This document shows, one piece after another, positions 63,647 through 64,000 of a stretch of 64,000 bases of DNA. How positions within the stretch are numbered: position 1 is the first letter of the stretch; each line of letters starts with the position of its first letter. Both the position numbers and the translations under genes were made by a program. The notes beneath the pieces were generated by a model. The model worked only from the letters and a program-made list of their open reading frames with translations, made no database searches and had not been told where the DNA came from. Origin of the DNA: Varroa destructor (Eukaryota; Arthropoda; Arachnida; Mesostigmata; Varroidae); NCBI RefSeq assembly GCF_002443255.2, contig NW_019211455.1:43510729-43574728 (forward strand), written 5' to 3'.

Positions 63647-64000
63647 CCAAAAGTGCCGACCTGAAGCCTATCTCCGTTCTTCAACGTTCTTGTCACCTTG
63701 CTCAGACATCATTACCGGCATCGGTAGTGCTACTCGGAGCATCTGCCGTCTGGACGACCTCGAACTTCTTCCATGTAGGTACACACAACGAATCCTCAAA
63801 GCTGCCCAGACCGTTCAAAGGGAGCTCCTGGCGCATTCCCGATATCTCTGTCGAGTGCCAAGTAGTGAGGCCAAAGGCGCGCTTCACTATGTACCAATGT
63901 GAGTCTGCAGGGCACGCGACCTCGACAAACTTCGTCAGCTGCTTCATCGTCTTCGTTTGACGCTGGTTCGTAACCCTTCTTGGCAGCTGGTTGAAGTCAT
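63640..64000. other. GC-richer, multi-frame open region at the window edge; possible exon
   Basis: Two plus-strand frames of 138-141 codons overlap a minus-strand frame that stays open to the window edge, from 63702 to 64000. A plus-strand exon could run from the TTTTGCAG acceptor near 63634 to GTAG|GTACAC near 63777. No protein family was recognised in any frame. The open frames and base composition suggest coding sequence, but the strand cannot be decided here. Confidence 0.25.

Noticed and set aside
1..64000. CRISPR arrays, prokaryotic operons, phage or toxin-antitoxin systems
   Set aside because: The window is clearly eukaryotic, and no regularly spaced repeats or prokaryotic gene clusters are present.

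Overview
The window is eukaryotic nuclear DNA. It has no operons or Shine-Dalgarno-type gene spacing, it carries many AT dinucleotide microsatellites, and it holds a gene split by GT-AG introns. It is AT-rich (my rough estimate is around 40% GC) and CpG is not visibly depleted. The one firmly identified gene encodes a Snail-family zinc-finger repressor that keeps an N-terminal SNAG motif. Together this points to an arthropod, plausibly a chelicerate such as a mite. The species is inference only. A run of 100 Ns (44041-44140) marks an assembly gap inside a TA repeat.

The centre of the window is the Snail-family gene on the minus strand, about 46.0-48.1 kb. Reading in its own direction there is a TATA box with an initiator (48101-48067), a leader of about 290 nt that contains a single ATG before the start codon, and exon 1 with the SNAG motif [10 protein letters not shown] (ATG at 47777). 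A short phase-1 intron follows. Exon 2 carries a CtBP-type PYDLSMK motif and five zinc fingers (47214-46283). The 3' UTR has an AU-rich nonamer and an AATAAA signal (45992-45987). A GC-rich, GCC-repeat island lies 240-570 bp upstream of the predicted start site. A perfect 24-bp palindrome with Sox-like and E-box cores lies about 1.2 kb upstream.

The rest is mostly gene-poor. About 46 kb on one side and 16 kb on the other show only short, unrecognised ORFs of the size and number expected by chance. Within it are a short SINE-like element with a tRNA-like head and 13-bp flanking direct repeats (55497-55665), with a related fragment at 61171-61231; a 74-bp segment duplicated 822 bp apart (13934-14007 and 14756-14829); a diverged 46-58 bp duplication near the right edge (63315-63372 and 63591-63646); two AT microsatellites sitting inside perfect inverted repeats; several compact hairpins; and a few GC-richer patches (13.3-13.7, 16.3-16.9, 30.5, 63.5-64.0 kb) that could be exons of unrecognised genes. 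No CRISPR array, rRNA, intact tRNA gene or recognisable intact transposon was seen. A developmental transcription factor in a long gene-poor interval suggests that much of the flanking DNA may be regulatory, but that is inference.
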